A stretch of 64,000 bases of DNA from JAEUWI01 sp942492815 (lineage in GTDB: Bacteria > Hydrogenedentota > Hydrogenedentia > Hydrogenedentales > JAEUWI01): positions 7,688,001 through 7,752,000 of the forward strand of contig OW818658.1 in NCBI GenBank assembly GCA_942492815.1, read 5' to 3'. This document shows positions 45,703-54,161 of the stretch, piece after piece; the stretch's first letter is position 1; every line of letters begins with the position of its first letter. Made by a program: the position numbers and the translations under genes. Under the pieces are notes generated by a model that saw only the letters and a list, made by a program, of their open reading frames with translations, was not told the origin of the DNA and ran no database searches.

Positions 45703-47742
45703 CTATTTATTCTCATCCGTAACGCCCGGCCAATTATCCGTCCGGAAGGGCGATGCGGGCAGTCCCTCGCTGTTGTACAAATTGCACACGGGGTTGTCGG
45801 CCCAGGCGTAGCGCACCGCCACGGGACTGGCCACTGACGCGCTGGATACCACTACGGTGTCCCCGTCAATACGGGCCTCCGCCCAGACGAACTTCTGGTC
45901 GGCCCCGGCGAGTGCGAAGCCCTTGAGAGGCGCACCGTCGGGCGTGGTGAGTCCGCCGCCGACGTGGTTGAAGTGGATTCGGATCGCGTTGCCTTCCACG
46001 CTGTGACGGCTGTAGAGCGGCCCGGAGTAGATCAGCTTCTCGCCGCCGTAGTGCCGCGCCCAGCGCGACAGGCGCCGCCCCACGTCCTGCTTGTTCTGCG
46101 GGTGAATGTCGCCGGCCTCCCCGATGTCGATGATGGTGGCCATACCGGTGTTGGGGGTCTTCAGCGTCATGAGCTGGGCCTCGCGCAGTTCCGCCCAGGC
46201 GCTGGGGCCGGGCTCGGGGGTCACGGGCATGAAGTTGGCCAGTTGCACGAAGAGGAAGGGAAAATCGCCCTGATCCCACTGGGCGCGCCAATCGGCGATC
46301 ATGGCGGGAAAGAGCGTGCGATACTGAAACGCGCGGCCCGCGTTGCTCTCGCCCTGATACCAGATGGCGCCCTTGATGCCATAGGGCACGAGGGGATTGA
46401 TCATGGCGTTGAAGAGCACGCCCGGCACGTTGGGATCGCCCTCGCGCAGCAGGGGCGCGGCGGGCTGGGGCGGGATATCCCGCAGGTAGGCACCGGGCCG
46501 GTTCATCCATTCCCCGGCGAGCGCGATCTTCGGAGCGTTGGGCACGCCGGCGAGGGTGAGGTAGAGATCGTCGGGAATGCCGCATATCCCGCCCACGTTC
46601 CCCATATCGTACACCCGCACCGCGATAGCGTTCGCCCCGGCACTCACGACGCTGCCGGGCACGGAGTAGTTGCGGAATCCCGTGGCCGACTGGGTACCCT
46701 CGTTCTTGCCCACGAGCGTGCCGTTAAACCAGGTGCGGTCCATGTCGTTAATCGGGCCGAGGGAAAGGGTCAGATCCTTGCCCGCCCAGTCCGCGGGCAG
46801 CTCCACCACCTTGCGATACCACATGAAACCGTCGAGATCTTCGTAGCCGGCCTTCTCCCACACGCCCGGTAACTGGGCGGAGCGCCACTCGCGCAGATCG
46901 ACTTCGGGCGCAGCCCAGATCGGGTTGCCCTCCTGGTGGCCCTTGTCGTAGGTGGCGAGATTGGCGTTCCACTTCGCCAGCGCCTCCTTGTACCCCGCCT
47001 CGGCCTTGGGAATGTTGGGGGCCTCCGCATCCATCTGGTCCAGCTTGATCTTGAAATCGGGCAGCGCGCGCAAGGCCTCTTCGCTGGTCCACGCCTCGCA
47101 AAGGGTGCCGCCCCAGGAGCTGTGGACCAGGCCGATGGGCACGCCGAGCGCCTGGTGCAGATCGCGCCCGAAGAAATAGGCCACCGCCGAAAAGTTCGGC
47201 ACGGTCTGCGGCGAGCACACGATCCAGCCGGCCGACTCCACGTGATCTTTCGGACTGAAGCTGGTCACCGGGGGCACGGTGAAGTAGCGGATGTCGGGAT
47301 AGTTCGCCGCGGCAATTTCCGCCTCGCGATCTTTCACACCGAAATCGCCGTTGCGCACGGGCCACCACATGTTGGACTGGCCCGAAGCAAGCCACACATC
47401 GCCCACGAGCACATCGCTGAGCGCAATCGTGTTCTTCCCCGTCACCGTGAGCGTGTGGGGCCCGCCCGCGGGCAGGGGCGCCAGACGCGCCATCCACGTG
47501 CCGTCCTTATCCGCCTTGGCCGTGGCGCTGTGCCCTGCCAGGGTGACCGTGATCTTGTCGCCCGGCGCGGCCCAGCCCCAGACGGGGATTTTCATGTCGC
47601 GCTGGAGCACCATGTGGTCGGTGAACGGTGCGGCGAGGCGCACATCGGCGCTGAGGTTGGCCGAGTCCGTGCTGTTAACGGTGGTGGCGCAGCCACTAAG
47701 GATGACAGCGATGACGAGGAATGCAGTACGCAGGTTGTGCAT
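45703..47742 (-). CDS. Sialate O-acetylesterase-like lipoprotein
   Basis: 679 aa from ATG 47742; upstream in-frame codons lie across the divergent spacer. Lipobox VILSGC (Cys18). The esterase core has the SGNH-type nucleophile in LASGQSNMWW (Ser123), then GLVHSSWGGTLCEAW and IWYQGESNAG, with the late DIHPQNK carrying the catalytic His. A jelly-roll insert sits at about residues 300-390. It removes acetyl groups from sialic acid or other acylated glycans at the outer membrane or periplasm. Divergent from the RidA-like gene. Confidence 0.9.
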   Translation of the reverse strand: MHNLRTAFLVIAVILSGCATTVNSTDSANLSADVRLAAPFTDHMVLQRDMKIPVWGWAAPGDKITVTLAGHSATAKADKDGTWMARLAPLPAGGPHTLTVTGKNTIALSDVLVGDVWLASGQSNMWWPVRNGDFGVKDREAEIAAANYPDIRYFTVPPVTSFSPKDHVESAGWIVCSPQTVPNFSAVAYFFGRDLHQALGVPIGLVHSSWGGTLCEAWTSEEALRALPDFKIKLDQMDAEAPNIPKAEAGYKEALAKWNANLATYDKGHQEGNPIWAAPEVDLREWRSAQLPGVWEKAGYEDLDGFMWYRKVVELPADWAGKDLTLSLGPINDMDRTWFNGTLVGKNEGTQSATGFRNYSVPGSVVSAGANAIAVRVYDMGNVGGICGIPDDLYLTLAGVPNAPKIALAGEWMNRPGAYLRDIPPQPAAPLLREGDPNVPGVLFNAMINPLVPYGIKGAIWYQGESNAGRAFQYRTLFPAMIADWRAQWDQGDFPFLFVQLANFMPVTPEPGPSAWAELREAQLMTLKTPNTGMATIIDIGEAGDIHPQNKQDVGRRLSRWARHYGGEKLIYSGPLYSRHSVEGNAIRIHFNHVGGGLTTPDGAPLKGFALAGADQKFVWAEARIDGDTVVVSSASVASPVAVRYAWADNPVCNLYNSEGLPASPFRTDNWPGVTDENK

Positions 47743-47850
47743 GGTGTGCTCCCAAAGCATTGGCAGGGAATGTGGCAATTTACAATTCCCACATTGTATA
47801 AGAAGTACGGACCAAAGGCTATTGAATTCCAACCAGGCAGGAATCTTGTC

Positions 47851-49056
47851 ATGCGCAGCAAATCCTATCCATTGAATTGTGCCGTGGGCATCGCCATCGG
47901 GCTTTGCGGTCTGGCCCATGCCGCGAACCAGGCTGCGGGCGTGGATCCGGCCACGGGTCTGGCCACGGCGGTACTGGTGGAGGACAAGGCCCTGGCACAC
48001 ACGACGCAACTGTTACCCGTAGACTCGGGCGGCGCGATCGTGGGCGATTCGCTGGACGCGCAATTGGCCCAGGTGGTGAGCAATGTCGCCACGGTACTCG
48101 GCGAAGTGGGTTCGGGCCTCGATCAGATTGCCCGACTGAATGTATACGTTTCGACCAACGCGCAGGTGGGCGAGGCCGAATTGCTGCTGAAGAATCACCT
48201 CGGGCCGAACGCGCATCCGGCGGTGACCATTGTGGTGGCCAAGTTGTCCGACCCCGCCGTGCTGGTGGGGCTGGACGCCATCGCGTCGGTGGACGATGCT
48301 AGAGCCCCTGCGGCCGTGCTGCGCCACACGAGTACGGCGCTGCCCGCGCGCAATGGCATCGCCCATGTGGCGGTGCTGCCCAAGGGCCGCGCCCTGTACG
48401 TTTCCGGCATGGCGGAACAGGACACGCAGGATCAGGCGGAAGCCTCGACGGGCACGATGGAACAGCTCCACGGCGTGCTGGCGCTGAACAAGATCGGCCC
48501 GGAGCACGTGGTGCATCTGAAGGCCTACATGAAGCCCCAGAGCGCGGTGCCTATCGCCGAGAAAGCCATGGCCGCATTCTACCCCGATGCCGCCGCGCCC
48601 CCCATGACCTTCGTGGACTGGCTCAACGAAATCCCCACGGAGATCGAACTGATCGCGTGGATTCCCGAGGCGAGTGTAAGCGACGACCCGGTGCTGCACT
48701 TGTGGCCGGCCGATGTGACGCCGTCGAATGTGTATTGCCGTTATGCCGTGGTGAACTCCCCCAGCCGGATTTACACCAAGGGCTTCACCGCGAATAGCGC
48801 GTTGGATCCTGCGGGGCAGGTGCACGATATCTTCGCGCAATTAAAGGCGGCCGTCGAGCCGCTGGGCAGTGATTTTCGCCATCTGGTGAAGGCGACCTAC
48901 TACGTGACCGCCGAGGACACCAGCACGGCGCTCAATCAGATCCGCCCGGAGTACTATGATCCGCAGCGCCCCCCCGCGGCCTCGAAGGCCACCGTGGCCG
49001 GCACGGGCTTCGCGGATCGCGGGCTGGTGCTGGATATGATTGCGGTGGGGAAATAG
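47851..49056 (+). CDS. Exported protein with three RidA/YjgF-like domains
   Basis: 401 aa from ATG 47851 with AGGAA upstream; a longer reading runs back through the esterase gene and is not believed. A signal peptide (CAVGIAIGLCGLAHAA) is followed by RidA-like units at ~35-150, ~165-272 and ~300-400, each with the L-x-x-I/V-x-K-x-x-x-Y/M-strand pattern (VVSNVATVLGEVGSGLDQIA, LHGVLALNKIGPEHVVHLKA, LKAAVEPLGSDFRHLVKATY). The conserved catalytic Arg of RidA (P-A-R-S) is replaced in all three, for example PPAASKATV in the last. Deaminase activity is therefore doubtful. Divergent from the esterase. Confidence 0.8.
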   Translation: MRSKSYPLNCAVGIAIGLCGLAHAANQAAGVDPATGLATAVLVEDKALAHTTQLLPVDSGGAIVGDSLDAQLAQVVSNVATVLGEVGSGLDQIARLNVYVSTNAQVGEAELLLKNHLGPNAHPAVTIVVAKLSDPAVLVGLDAIASVDDARAPAAVLRHTSTALPARNGIAHVAVLPKGRALYVSGMAEQDTQDQAEASTGTMEQLHGVLALNKIGPEHVVHLKAYMKPQSAVPIAEKAMAAFYPDAAAPPMTFVDWLNEIPTEIELIAWIPEASVSDDPVLHLWPADVTPSNVYCRYAVVNSPSRIYTKGFTANSALDPAGQVHDIFAQLKAAVEPLGSDFRHLVKATYYVTAEDTSTALNQIRPEYYDPQRPPAASKATVAGTGFADRGLVLDMIAVGK

Positions 49057-49057
49057 T

Positions 49058-49162
49058 CTGGAGGGAAGAGTCTGGAGTCTGTAGGAAAAATGGGTCTTAT
49101 GGGTCGTATGGATCTTCGGTTTTCATACTGACCCATAAGACTCATAAGACCTATACGACCCA
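49058..49162. repeat. Mirrored 9-nt tandem hairpin with core and flank (copy G)
   Basis: The flank has two AGTCTGGAG-type blocks (49055-49082) overlapping the TAG stop of the RidA-like gene. The left arm (49090-49107) has ATGGGTCTT, ATGGGTCGT. The core is ATGGATCTTCGGTTTTCATA. The right arm (49129-49162) has ACCCATAAG, ACTCATAAG, ACCTATACG, ACCCATT. The core is the reverse complement of the core in copies A and F with few changes. Confidence 0.9.
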
Positions 49163-49166
49163 TTCT

Positions 49167-50345
49167 TCAGCATCTGCCCACTAAGCGCCTATAGATCGCC
49201 CAGTGGGCTTCCGCACTCGCTTTCCACGACATGCTCTCGCCTGCCTGTTGCGCGATCTCGGCGAAGGCTTGGGTTGCGCTTGTCTGGTCAGCGAGAAAAG
49301 CGCCAATCTTATCGGCCAACGCCTCGGGATCATCGGGTGGAGCGATCCATCGCACATCGTGATTCACCAGTGCGGGCAGTCCGCCGCAGTCGGTCACGAT
49401 CATCGGTCGGCCATGGCCCAGCACTTGCACGCCGACGGCGCTCTGGGCGTCGAAGTGGCGGTAAGGAAGCACGACGAGATCGGCGGCGGCGTAGTAGTTC
49501 GACACGTCCGCTTCGGGGATGTAGTCGAGGCGCGTGATTACGTGTTCAGCGAGTCCCGCGTCGTCGATAATGGCCTGGTAGCGCGCCCACGGCTCCCAGG
49601 GTTTGCCCGCAATGACGAGTTGCACCTCCGGATGGCGCTTCCGCACTTCGGCGAAAGCGCGCAGCAGTACATCGAGTCCCTTGTAGGGCCGAATGGTGCC
49701 GAAGAACAGAAGCGTGGGCCGCGCTTTCGGAATTCCGAGTTGGACGCGGGCGCTTTCCCTATTCAAGGTTGGCGCGGCAGTCGCGTCGATGCCCATGGGC
49801 ACGCAAGTCACCCGATTTTCGTCGGATCGAAAATGCTCCAGAAGCTGCGTGCGATTGACGTCGCTGTGGACGATCAATTGGTCCGCGAGACGATAGAGCG
49901 TTCGGCTCGCGCGGAGGAACCAGGGGCTTGGCTCGTGGGGCAGCACGTTGTGCACGGTGATGACGACGGGGACGCGGCGCCGTTTGGCGGCGAGGGCGAA
50001 GGCCAGACAAACCGGAAAGAGGGGCAAGCTCCACCATTGGATGTGTACGATGTCGGCGGGGGTGGCCAGGGCGCTCCAGAGCCAGCCGATGGGGTTGTAC
50101 CACGCGAGGCTGTGGCGCACGGTGAGGCTGGAGGCCTGGGGCGCGGAGCTGGTCGGGTCCATAGCGTACTTCACGCCGGGAAAGAGGAAGGCCGGGTACA
50201 TGGCCTTGAACCCGATGGCGTGAACGGCTCCGCGGGTCGCGAGGGTCCGGGCCAATCCGCCGCAGTAACCGGGGATGCCCTGGGTCTGGGGCGGGAAGGA
50301 ACCGAGGAGGAGGATGCGGAATTTTCGTTGGCTCTCGGATTCCAT
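49167..50345 (-). CDS. GT4 glycosyltransferase
   Basis: 392 aa from ATG 50345. The GT-B N-terminus is ILLLGSFPPQTQGIPGYCGG, then VHIQWWSLPLF and VPVVITVHNVLPHEPSPW. The donor domain has LLFFGTIRPYKGLDVLLRAF, LVIAGKPWEPW and YAAADLVVLPYRHFDAQSAV, a variant of the E-x7-E region with D/Q in place of the first Glu. Stand-alone, ending 4 nt from repeat copy G. Probably a glycan-assembly enzyme working in trans with the polysaccharide loci. Confidence 0.85.
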   Translation of the reverse strand: MESESQRKFRILLLGSFPPQTQGIPGYCGGLARTLATRGAVHAIGFKAMYPAFLFPGVKYAMDPTSSAPQASSLTVRHSLAWYNPIGWLWSALATPADIVHIQWWSLPLFPVCLAFALAAKRRRVPVVITVHNVLPHEPSPWFLRASRTLYRLADQLIVHSDVNRTQLLEHFRSDENRVTCVPMGIDATAAPTLNRESARVQLGIPKARPTLLFFGTIRPYKGLDVLLRAFAEVRKRHPEVQLVIAGKPWEPWARYQAIIDDAGLAEHVITRLDYIPEADVSNYYAAADLVVLPYRHFDAQSAVGVQVLGHGRPMIVTDCGGLPALVNHDVRWIAPPDDPEALADKIGAFLADQTSATQAFAEIAQQAGESMSWKASAEAHWAIYRRLVGRC

Positions 50346-50401
50346 AAGTCTCCCAGATATTTCTTGGCGAGTATGGACGACCCCAGTTGGTGTTATGTGG
50401 A

Positions 50402-50483
50402 TCACAGGGACGACAGGGACATCAGAGACGGCAGGATATGAACATTGCTGGTGTCCCTGAAGTCCCTGCCGTCCCTGTAATCA
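50402..50483. repeat. Mirrored 9-nt tandem hairpin (copy H, CAGGGACGG type)
   Basis: The left arm (50405-50435) has CAGGGACGA, CAGGGACAT, CAGAGACGG, CAGG. The right arm (50451-50479) has inverted units (GTCCCTGAA, GTCCCTGCC, GTCCCTGT). The loop includes ATATGAACATTGCTG. It ends 27 nt past the phytanoyl-CoA dioxygenase stop. Confidence 0.88.
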
Positions 50484-50509
50484 AGCACCCGTGGCGTTTG
50501 ATGTTGGTT

Positions 50510-51304
50510 TCAGGCAATTGCCGCCTGCATGCTCTCCCACTGGGCACGGCCGACTTCCTTGATCGTTGAGTCGGGCCACTTCTCCAGGTAGGAGTAGCAC
50601 GGGTGATGGTGTTCCTTGTAGGGATTGTTCCGGGCGGCGTTGTAGCAGCAGATGAGGGACCACCGGGGATTCTCGCTCAGGTTGGCATCGGAGCGGTGAA
50701 GCACGTTCCCGTGAAAGAAGAGCGCGTCGCCGGGTTCCAGCTCGCAGTAGACCACCTCCATGCGCTCCAGAATCTTCTCCATGCGCTCCAGGTTCGCGCC
50801 GGTCTGGTTGCCCACTTCACCGTGCTCGATACGACCGAGATGGTGCGAGCCGGGGATGACCTGAAGGCAGCCGTTGGCCTTGTTTGCGGCGTCGATGCCG
50901 ATGAGGCAGCTCGCCATGTAGGGGAAGAGGCAGCCGTTGTCATACCAGTAGCCGTAGTCCTGATGCCACTCCCAGGCACCACCCACTCGGGGCTCCTTGA
51001 GCATCATCTTGTGGTGGTAATGGTAGACCTCGCCGCCCAGGAGTTGCTCCATGGGGTTCACCATCTTCTCGGAGCGCACGATAGCGCTGTACATGTCGTC
51101 TTCGAGGGTGTTGCGCAGCGTGAGGCGCGTGGTGAAGCCCTGCTGATCCACGCGGTCGATTGCGCCGCTGGCAATGGCCTGGTCTGTCTTGGCGATCTTG
51201 TAGAGCAGTTCCACCTCTTCCGTGTCGAAGTGCTTCTTCTTCAGGAGGCAGCCGGTTTCGTTGAAGGTGGCGACGTCTTCGGGGCTCAAACGGTATTCGC
51301 TCAT
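50510..51304 (-). CDS. Phytanoyl-CoA dioxygenase (PhyH) family protein
   Basis: 264 aa, ATG 51304. Fe(II) ligands are visible as His114 and Asp116 (WEWHQDYGYW) and His203 (GNVLHRSDANLS), with Arg214 (NPRWS) for 2-oxoglutarate. It is therefore an intact non-heme iron, 2-oxoglutarate-dependent dioxygenase. Bacterial PhyH proteins hydroxylate diverse small molecules, and the substrate here is unknown. Each side of the gene carries a CAGGGACGG-type hairpin. Downstream of the NagB-like gene on the same strand. Confidence 0.88.
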   Translation of the reverse strand: MSEYRLSPEDVATFNETGCLLKKKHFDTEEVELLYKIAKTDQAIASGAIDRVDQQGFTTRLTLRNTLEDDMYSAIVRSEKMVNPMEQLLGGEVYHYHHKMMLKEPRVGGAWEWHQDYGYWYDNGCLFPYMASCLIGIDAANKANGCLQVIPGSHHLGRIEHGEVGNQTGANLERMEKILERMEVVYCELEPGDALFFHGNVLHRSDANLSENPRWSLICCYNAARNNPYKEHHHPCYSYLEKWPDSTIKEVGRAQWESMQAAIA

Positions 51305-51346
51305 ATTGGGCTCTCTCCGAGGTTTGGAGCTAACGTTCTTAATTCT

Positions 51347-51430
51347 CAGGGACGGCAGAGACAGCAGCGACAGCAGGTTTTCTACGTTTCATTGCCTGTT
51401 GTCCCTGAAGTCGCTGCCGTCCCTGTAATC
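51347..51430. repeat. Mirrored 9-nt tandem hairpin (copy I, CAGGGACGG type)
   Basis: The left arm (51347-51377) has CAGGGACGG, CAGAGACAG, CAGCGACAG, CAGG. The right arm (51394-51426) has inverted units (TGTTGTCCC, TGAAGTCGC, TGCCGTCCC, TGT). It lies between the PhyH start and the NagB-like stop, 11 nt from the latter. Confidence 0.88.
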
Positions 51431-51441
51431 TCCACAGTATC

Positions 51442-52398
51442 TTAGTTGCACTCGGGTTCCAGCGGGCCGGCCAGGTCGCTCAGGAAGAAAAGGCGTCCGG
51501 GCAGCGTGGGCATGTAGGTGCTGGGGATCCAGGGGCTGGGCTTGTGGTGCAGGCTCATCCAGAGGGACATGCCCTGCCACATCATGCCGCGTCCCAGGGT
51601 CCCGTCGCAGCCACCAATGATCTGGTCTGACATGAGGAAGAGGCCGGGTCCGACGGTGTTCGCCGTGGCGGGAACGAGCGTTGTGCGGCTTTTAAAGCTC
51701 GTGATGGCGTTCTGCTCGACCGTGAGCGCGCAGAGTTGGGCCGCCACGCGGTAGTCCTGCTTCTTCCACTCGGCCTCGGTCTTGAACTCGGCGGCGAAGT
51801 GGGGTTCCCAGAAGGCGATGTGGCAGGCGCGGCCAATGCCAAAGACGGTGACGAGTTTCGCGCCTTTTTTCTTCAGCGCGCGAATCTTCTCGCCGTAGGT
51901 CGGCAGGTTTTTCTTCGTGGCGAAGTTGCGCTGGTTCTTGGGCACGGTCAGCTTGCCGAGGGGGCCGTAGAAGGCCTGCTCCATGGCGTTCTGAAAAGCG
52001 CCGGGATCGTTCGAGGGCAGCGAATTGCCCTTGGCATCGCTCCACTCGTCCATGTTGAAGCCGTGGACGTGCTTGCAGTCCACATTCCACTCTTTCAGGA
52101 AATAGACCGCCCAGCGATACATGCCCATGGGGCCCACGGGCAGGATAAAGGCGATTTCCTTCTTCGCGGCCTTCGCATCGCTGATGGCCTTGGCGATTTC
52201 GTGGCCCAGCATCACGTCGAAGTCTTCGAGGGAGCCGCAGGGTACCGCCTCGAACTTTTTGTTCCACCAGGATTCAGGCTTCGCAATGGTTTCCGGCTTG
52301 CGCCCGCAGAGTTTGTCGATAGCGTTGAGGTCCCAGCCCGCGGGGAAGAAGCCTTCCAGCAGGGAGCCCTTGATAGTGGTCATAAGATTGATGGCCAT
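51442..52398 (-). CDS. Glucosamine-6-phosphate deaminase-like (NagB family) protein, catalytic Asp replaced
   Basis: 318 aa from ATG 52398, GGAAGGA 8 nt upstream. The NagB/6-phosphogluconolactonase fold shows LPVGPMGMYRWAVYFLKEW, GFNMDEWSDAKGNSL (Asp117, equivalent to E. coli NagB Asp72) and VFGIGRACHIAFWEP. In the last motif His193 and Glu198 match NagB His143 and Glu148, but the Asp141 position is Ala191 (RACH for NDGH). It is longer than NagB (266 aa). It may be a sugar-phosphate isomerase or deaminase with altered chemistry. Upstream of the PhyH gene. Confidence 0.78.
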   Translation of the reverse strand: MAINLMTTIKGSLLEGFFPAGWDLNAIDKLCGRKPETIAKPESWWNKKFEAVPCGSLEDFDVMLGHEIAKAISDAKAAKKEIAFILPVGPMGMYRWAVYFLKEWNVDCKHVHGFNMDEWSDAKGNSLPSNDPGAFQNAMEQAFYGPLGKLTVPKNQRNFATKKNLPTYGEKIRALKKKGAKLVTVFGIGRACHIAFWEPHFAAEFKTEAEWKKQDYRVAAQLCALTVEQNAITSFKSRTTLVPATANTVGPGLFLMSDQIIGGCDGTLGRGMMWQGMSLWMSLHHKPSPWIPSTYMPTLPGRLFFLSDLAGPLEPECN

Positions 52399-52603
52399 GG
52401 TGATGATTCCTTCCACTTGGATTTCAGTTATGTGCGCCGGTGTGTGGCGCGGTCGCCATGATAATGCATGGGCGCGGGGGGATCAAAGAGGGAGTGGGAC
52501 CCCAGATGAGGGAACAAAAAAACGAAAGCCTGACTGGCATACTCACAAGATGTATAGCTGTCCTAACCAAGACTTGAGTTGACAGAATCCCTGTTGGACG
52601 TAT

Positions 52604-53725
52604 TCATCGTGAGATTGTACCAACCCTCCGACTTTCGAAAAAGTCGGTTGAACGTTGTTGTCCCTCAGCTATTTGCTCTGACGTCATCTTCAGAGCCAAG
52701 TCGTCTCGCAGGACTGCCGCATCCTCTTCAGACACAGCCGCAACATTCAGCCACTGGTACGCGGCAACAAAGTCCTTTGGCAAACCGTCACCATTCATGT
52801 AACTCAAACCAAGATATATCTGCGCTGTAGCACTTCCCTGCTCGGCCGCCTTTCTGTACCATGTCACCGCTTTCTCAAAATCGCGCTTTACTCCCTCACC
52901 ATTGGCATAACATAGACCAAGGAGCCATTGAGCGGTTTCGATGCCCTGCGTTGCGGCTTTTTCGTAACACGAAGCAGCTAGCTCAAGGTTCTTCGGAACC
53001 CCCTTCCCCTGGGCGTAGCAAGTGCCTAAGAACCACTGGGCGTCCGCATGACCTTGATCAGCGGCTTTCCGGTACCAGCCCACCGATTCTTCAAGGTTCT
53101 TTGACACGCCTTCTCCTTCGGCATAGCAAGTGCCCAGGAACCACTGCGCATCTGCATTGCCTTGGTCAGCAGACTTGCGATACCAATCTGCCGCCTCGTT
53201 GAGGTTTTTGGGCACACCGAAGCCATTGTAATAAAATCTACCTAGACTGTACTGCGCTAATGCCTCCCCCTTCTCGGCGGCTCTGCGATACAACGCCACA
53301 GCCTTTTCGTGGTCCTGCGGCACCCCTTCACCGTACTCGTAGCATCTTCCGAGGTTTAACTCCCCACAAACACTCCCCTGATCCGCCGCTTTTTTGTACC
53401 ACTCTACTGCCTCCTCGAAGTCCTCCGATACGCCATTTCCGCTTGCATAGATCGATCCGAGATTGCACTGTGCGTCGGCACTACCCTGCTCGGCTGCGGC
53501 GCGAAACAAAACGATGGCCTTTTCAATGTCCTGTTCAACACCGTTACCCACGAGATATGCGTATCCGAGTTTAACCTGCGCATCAACATTGCCTAAATCG
53601 GCGGCCTTACGCAAAGCATTTATATCTTCTTTGGCGAGTTTATCTGCCTCAACCTGTACACAGATACAAATAAGTCCCAGCAAGCAAATCAGGGCACAGA
53701 CAGTTCTTGAGTACCGATTATTCAT
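52604..53725 (-). CDS. Exported Sel1-repeat protein
   Basis: 373 aa, ATG 53725. A signal peptide (VCALICLLGLICICVQVEA) is followed by about eight Sel1 (TPR-like, 36-residue) repeats, for example NVDAQVKLGYAYLVGNGVEQ and HADAQWFLGTCYAQGKGVPK, each with the G-x-G-V-x-x-D/N turn. Sel1 proteins act as periplasmic or secreted adaptors. Repeats 4 and 5 are nearly identical (both contain DAQWFLGTCYA), suggesting recent duplication. The gene is AT-richer than most neighbours, hinting at transfer. Confidence 0.88.
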   Translation of the reverse strand: MNNRYSRTVCALICLLGLICICVQVEADKLAKEDINALRKAADLGNVDAQVKLGYAYLVGNGVEQDIEKAIVLFRAAAEQGSADAQCNLGSIYASGNGVSEDFEEAVEWYKKAADQGSVCGELNLGRCYEYGEGVPQDHEKAVALYRRAAEKGEALAQYSLGRFYYNGFGVPKNLNEAADWYRKSADQGNADAQWFLGTCYAEGEGVSKNLEESVGWYRKAADQGHADAQWFLGTCYAQGKGVPKNLELAASCYEKAATQGIETAQWLLGLCYANGEGVKRDFEKAVTWYRKAAEQGSATAQIYLGLSYMNGDGLPKDFVAAYQWLNVAAVSEEDAAVLRDDLALKMTSEQIAEGQQRSTDFFESRRVGTISR

Positions 53726-53889
53726 GATGCCTCCCTATTGACTTGTGTCGATCAAGACAAAGACTTCCAATTCGCATCTTTATATTACATTCAATTCACT
53801 CTTAGGCCAACAGAAAATTTCATCCTCCAGTTAGTTGAGCCCAATAGCCCCGGACTTCCTGATATCGTTGCGCTTTGGGAAGCATCCTT

Positions 53890-54039
53890 ATGAAACGGAT
53901 TGAGCAATTTTGCATGCCCACCAAGCGACGCCTTGGGTTAGAGTCGTGCTACTTGATCTCGGCGTTCGGCGAGAACGTGTGGTACGATTTTGAGCAGGAT
54001 CTCAACGCAAGCGTAGTGAGATGTGCCAAGACCATCTAA
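53890..54039 (+). CDS. Doubtful small ORF, 49 aa
   Basis: ATG AAA CGG... to TAA, encoding a Met-Lys-Arg-Ile-start protein with Cys and Trp residues (KRIEQFCMPTKRR, AFGENVWYDFEQDL). No clear ribosome site and no family match. It may be a relic of a longer gene. Confidence 0.2.
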   Translation: MKRIEQFCMPTKRRLGLESCYLISAFGENVWYDFEQDLNASVVRCAKTI

Positions 54040-54107
54040 CGGAGAGCTGTGCATCTGAATCTAAGCATGGTACTCTCGCTGCCCCAACGTCCCATCGCCC
54101 AATACGC

Positions 54108-54140
54108 AAAAAAGCCGCGCTCCGAGGAGCGCGGCTTGAA
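54108..54140 (-). terminator. Terminator of the aldehyde dehydrogenase gene
   Basis: Read on the minus strand, a perfect GCCGCGCTCC / GGAGCGCGGC stem with a tiny loop is followed by six T (54113-54108). It lies 22 nt after the stop at 54162. Confidence 0.88.
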
Positions 54141-54161
54141 CTTTTTCATTAACTTTTTTGC

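Larger units (their letters stand above)
53726..54161. other. 436-nt spacer upstream of the Sel1 gene and downstream of the aldehyde dehydrogenase
   Basis: AT-richer than average. It holds a doubtful 49-codon plus-strand frame at 53890-54039 and the aldehyde dehydrogenase terminator (54108-54140). Nothing else was recognised. Confidence 0.5.
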
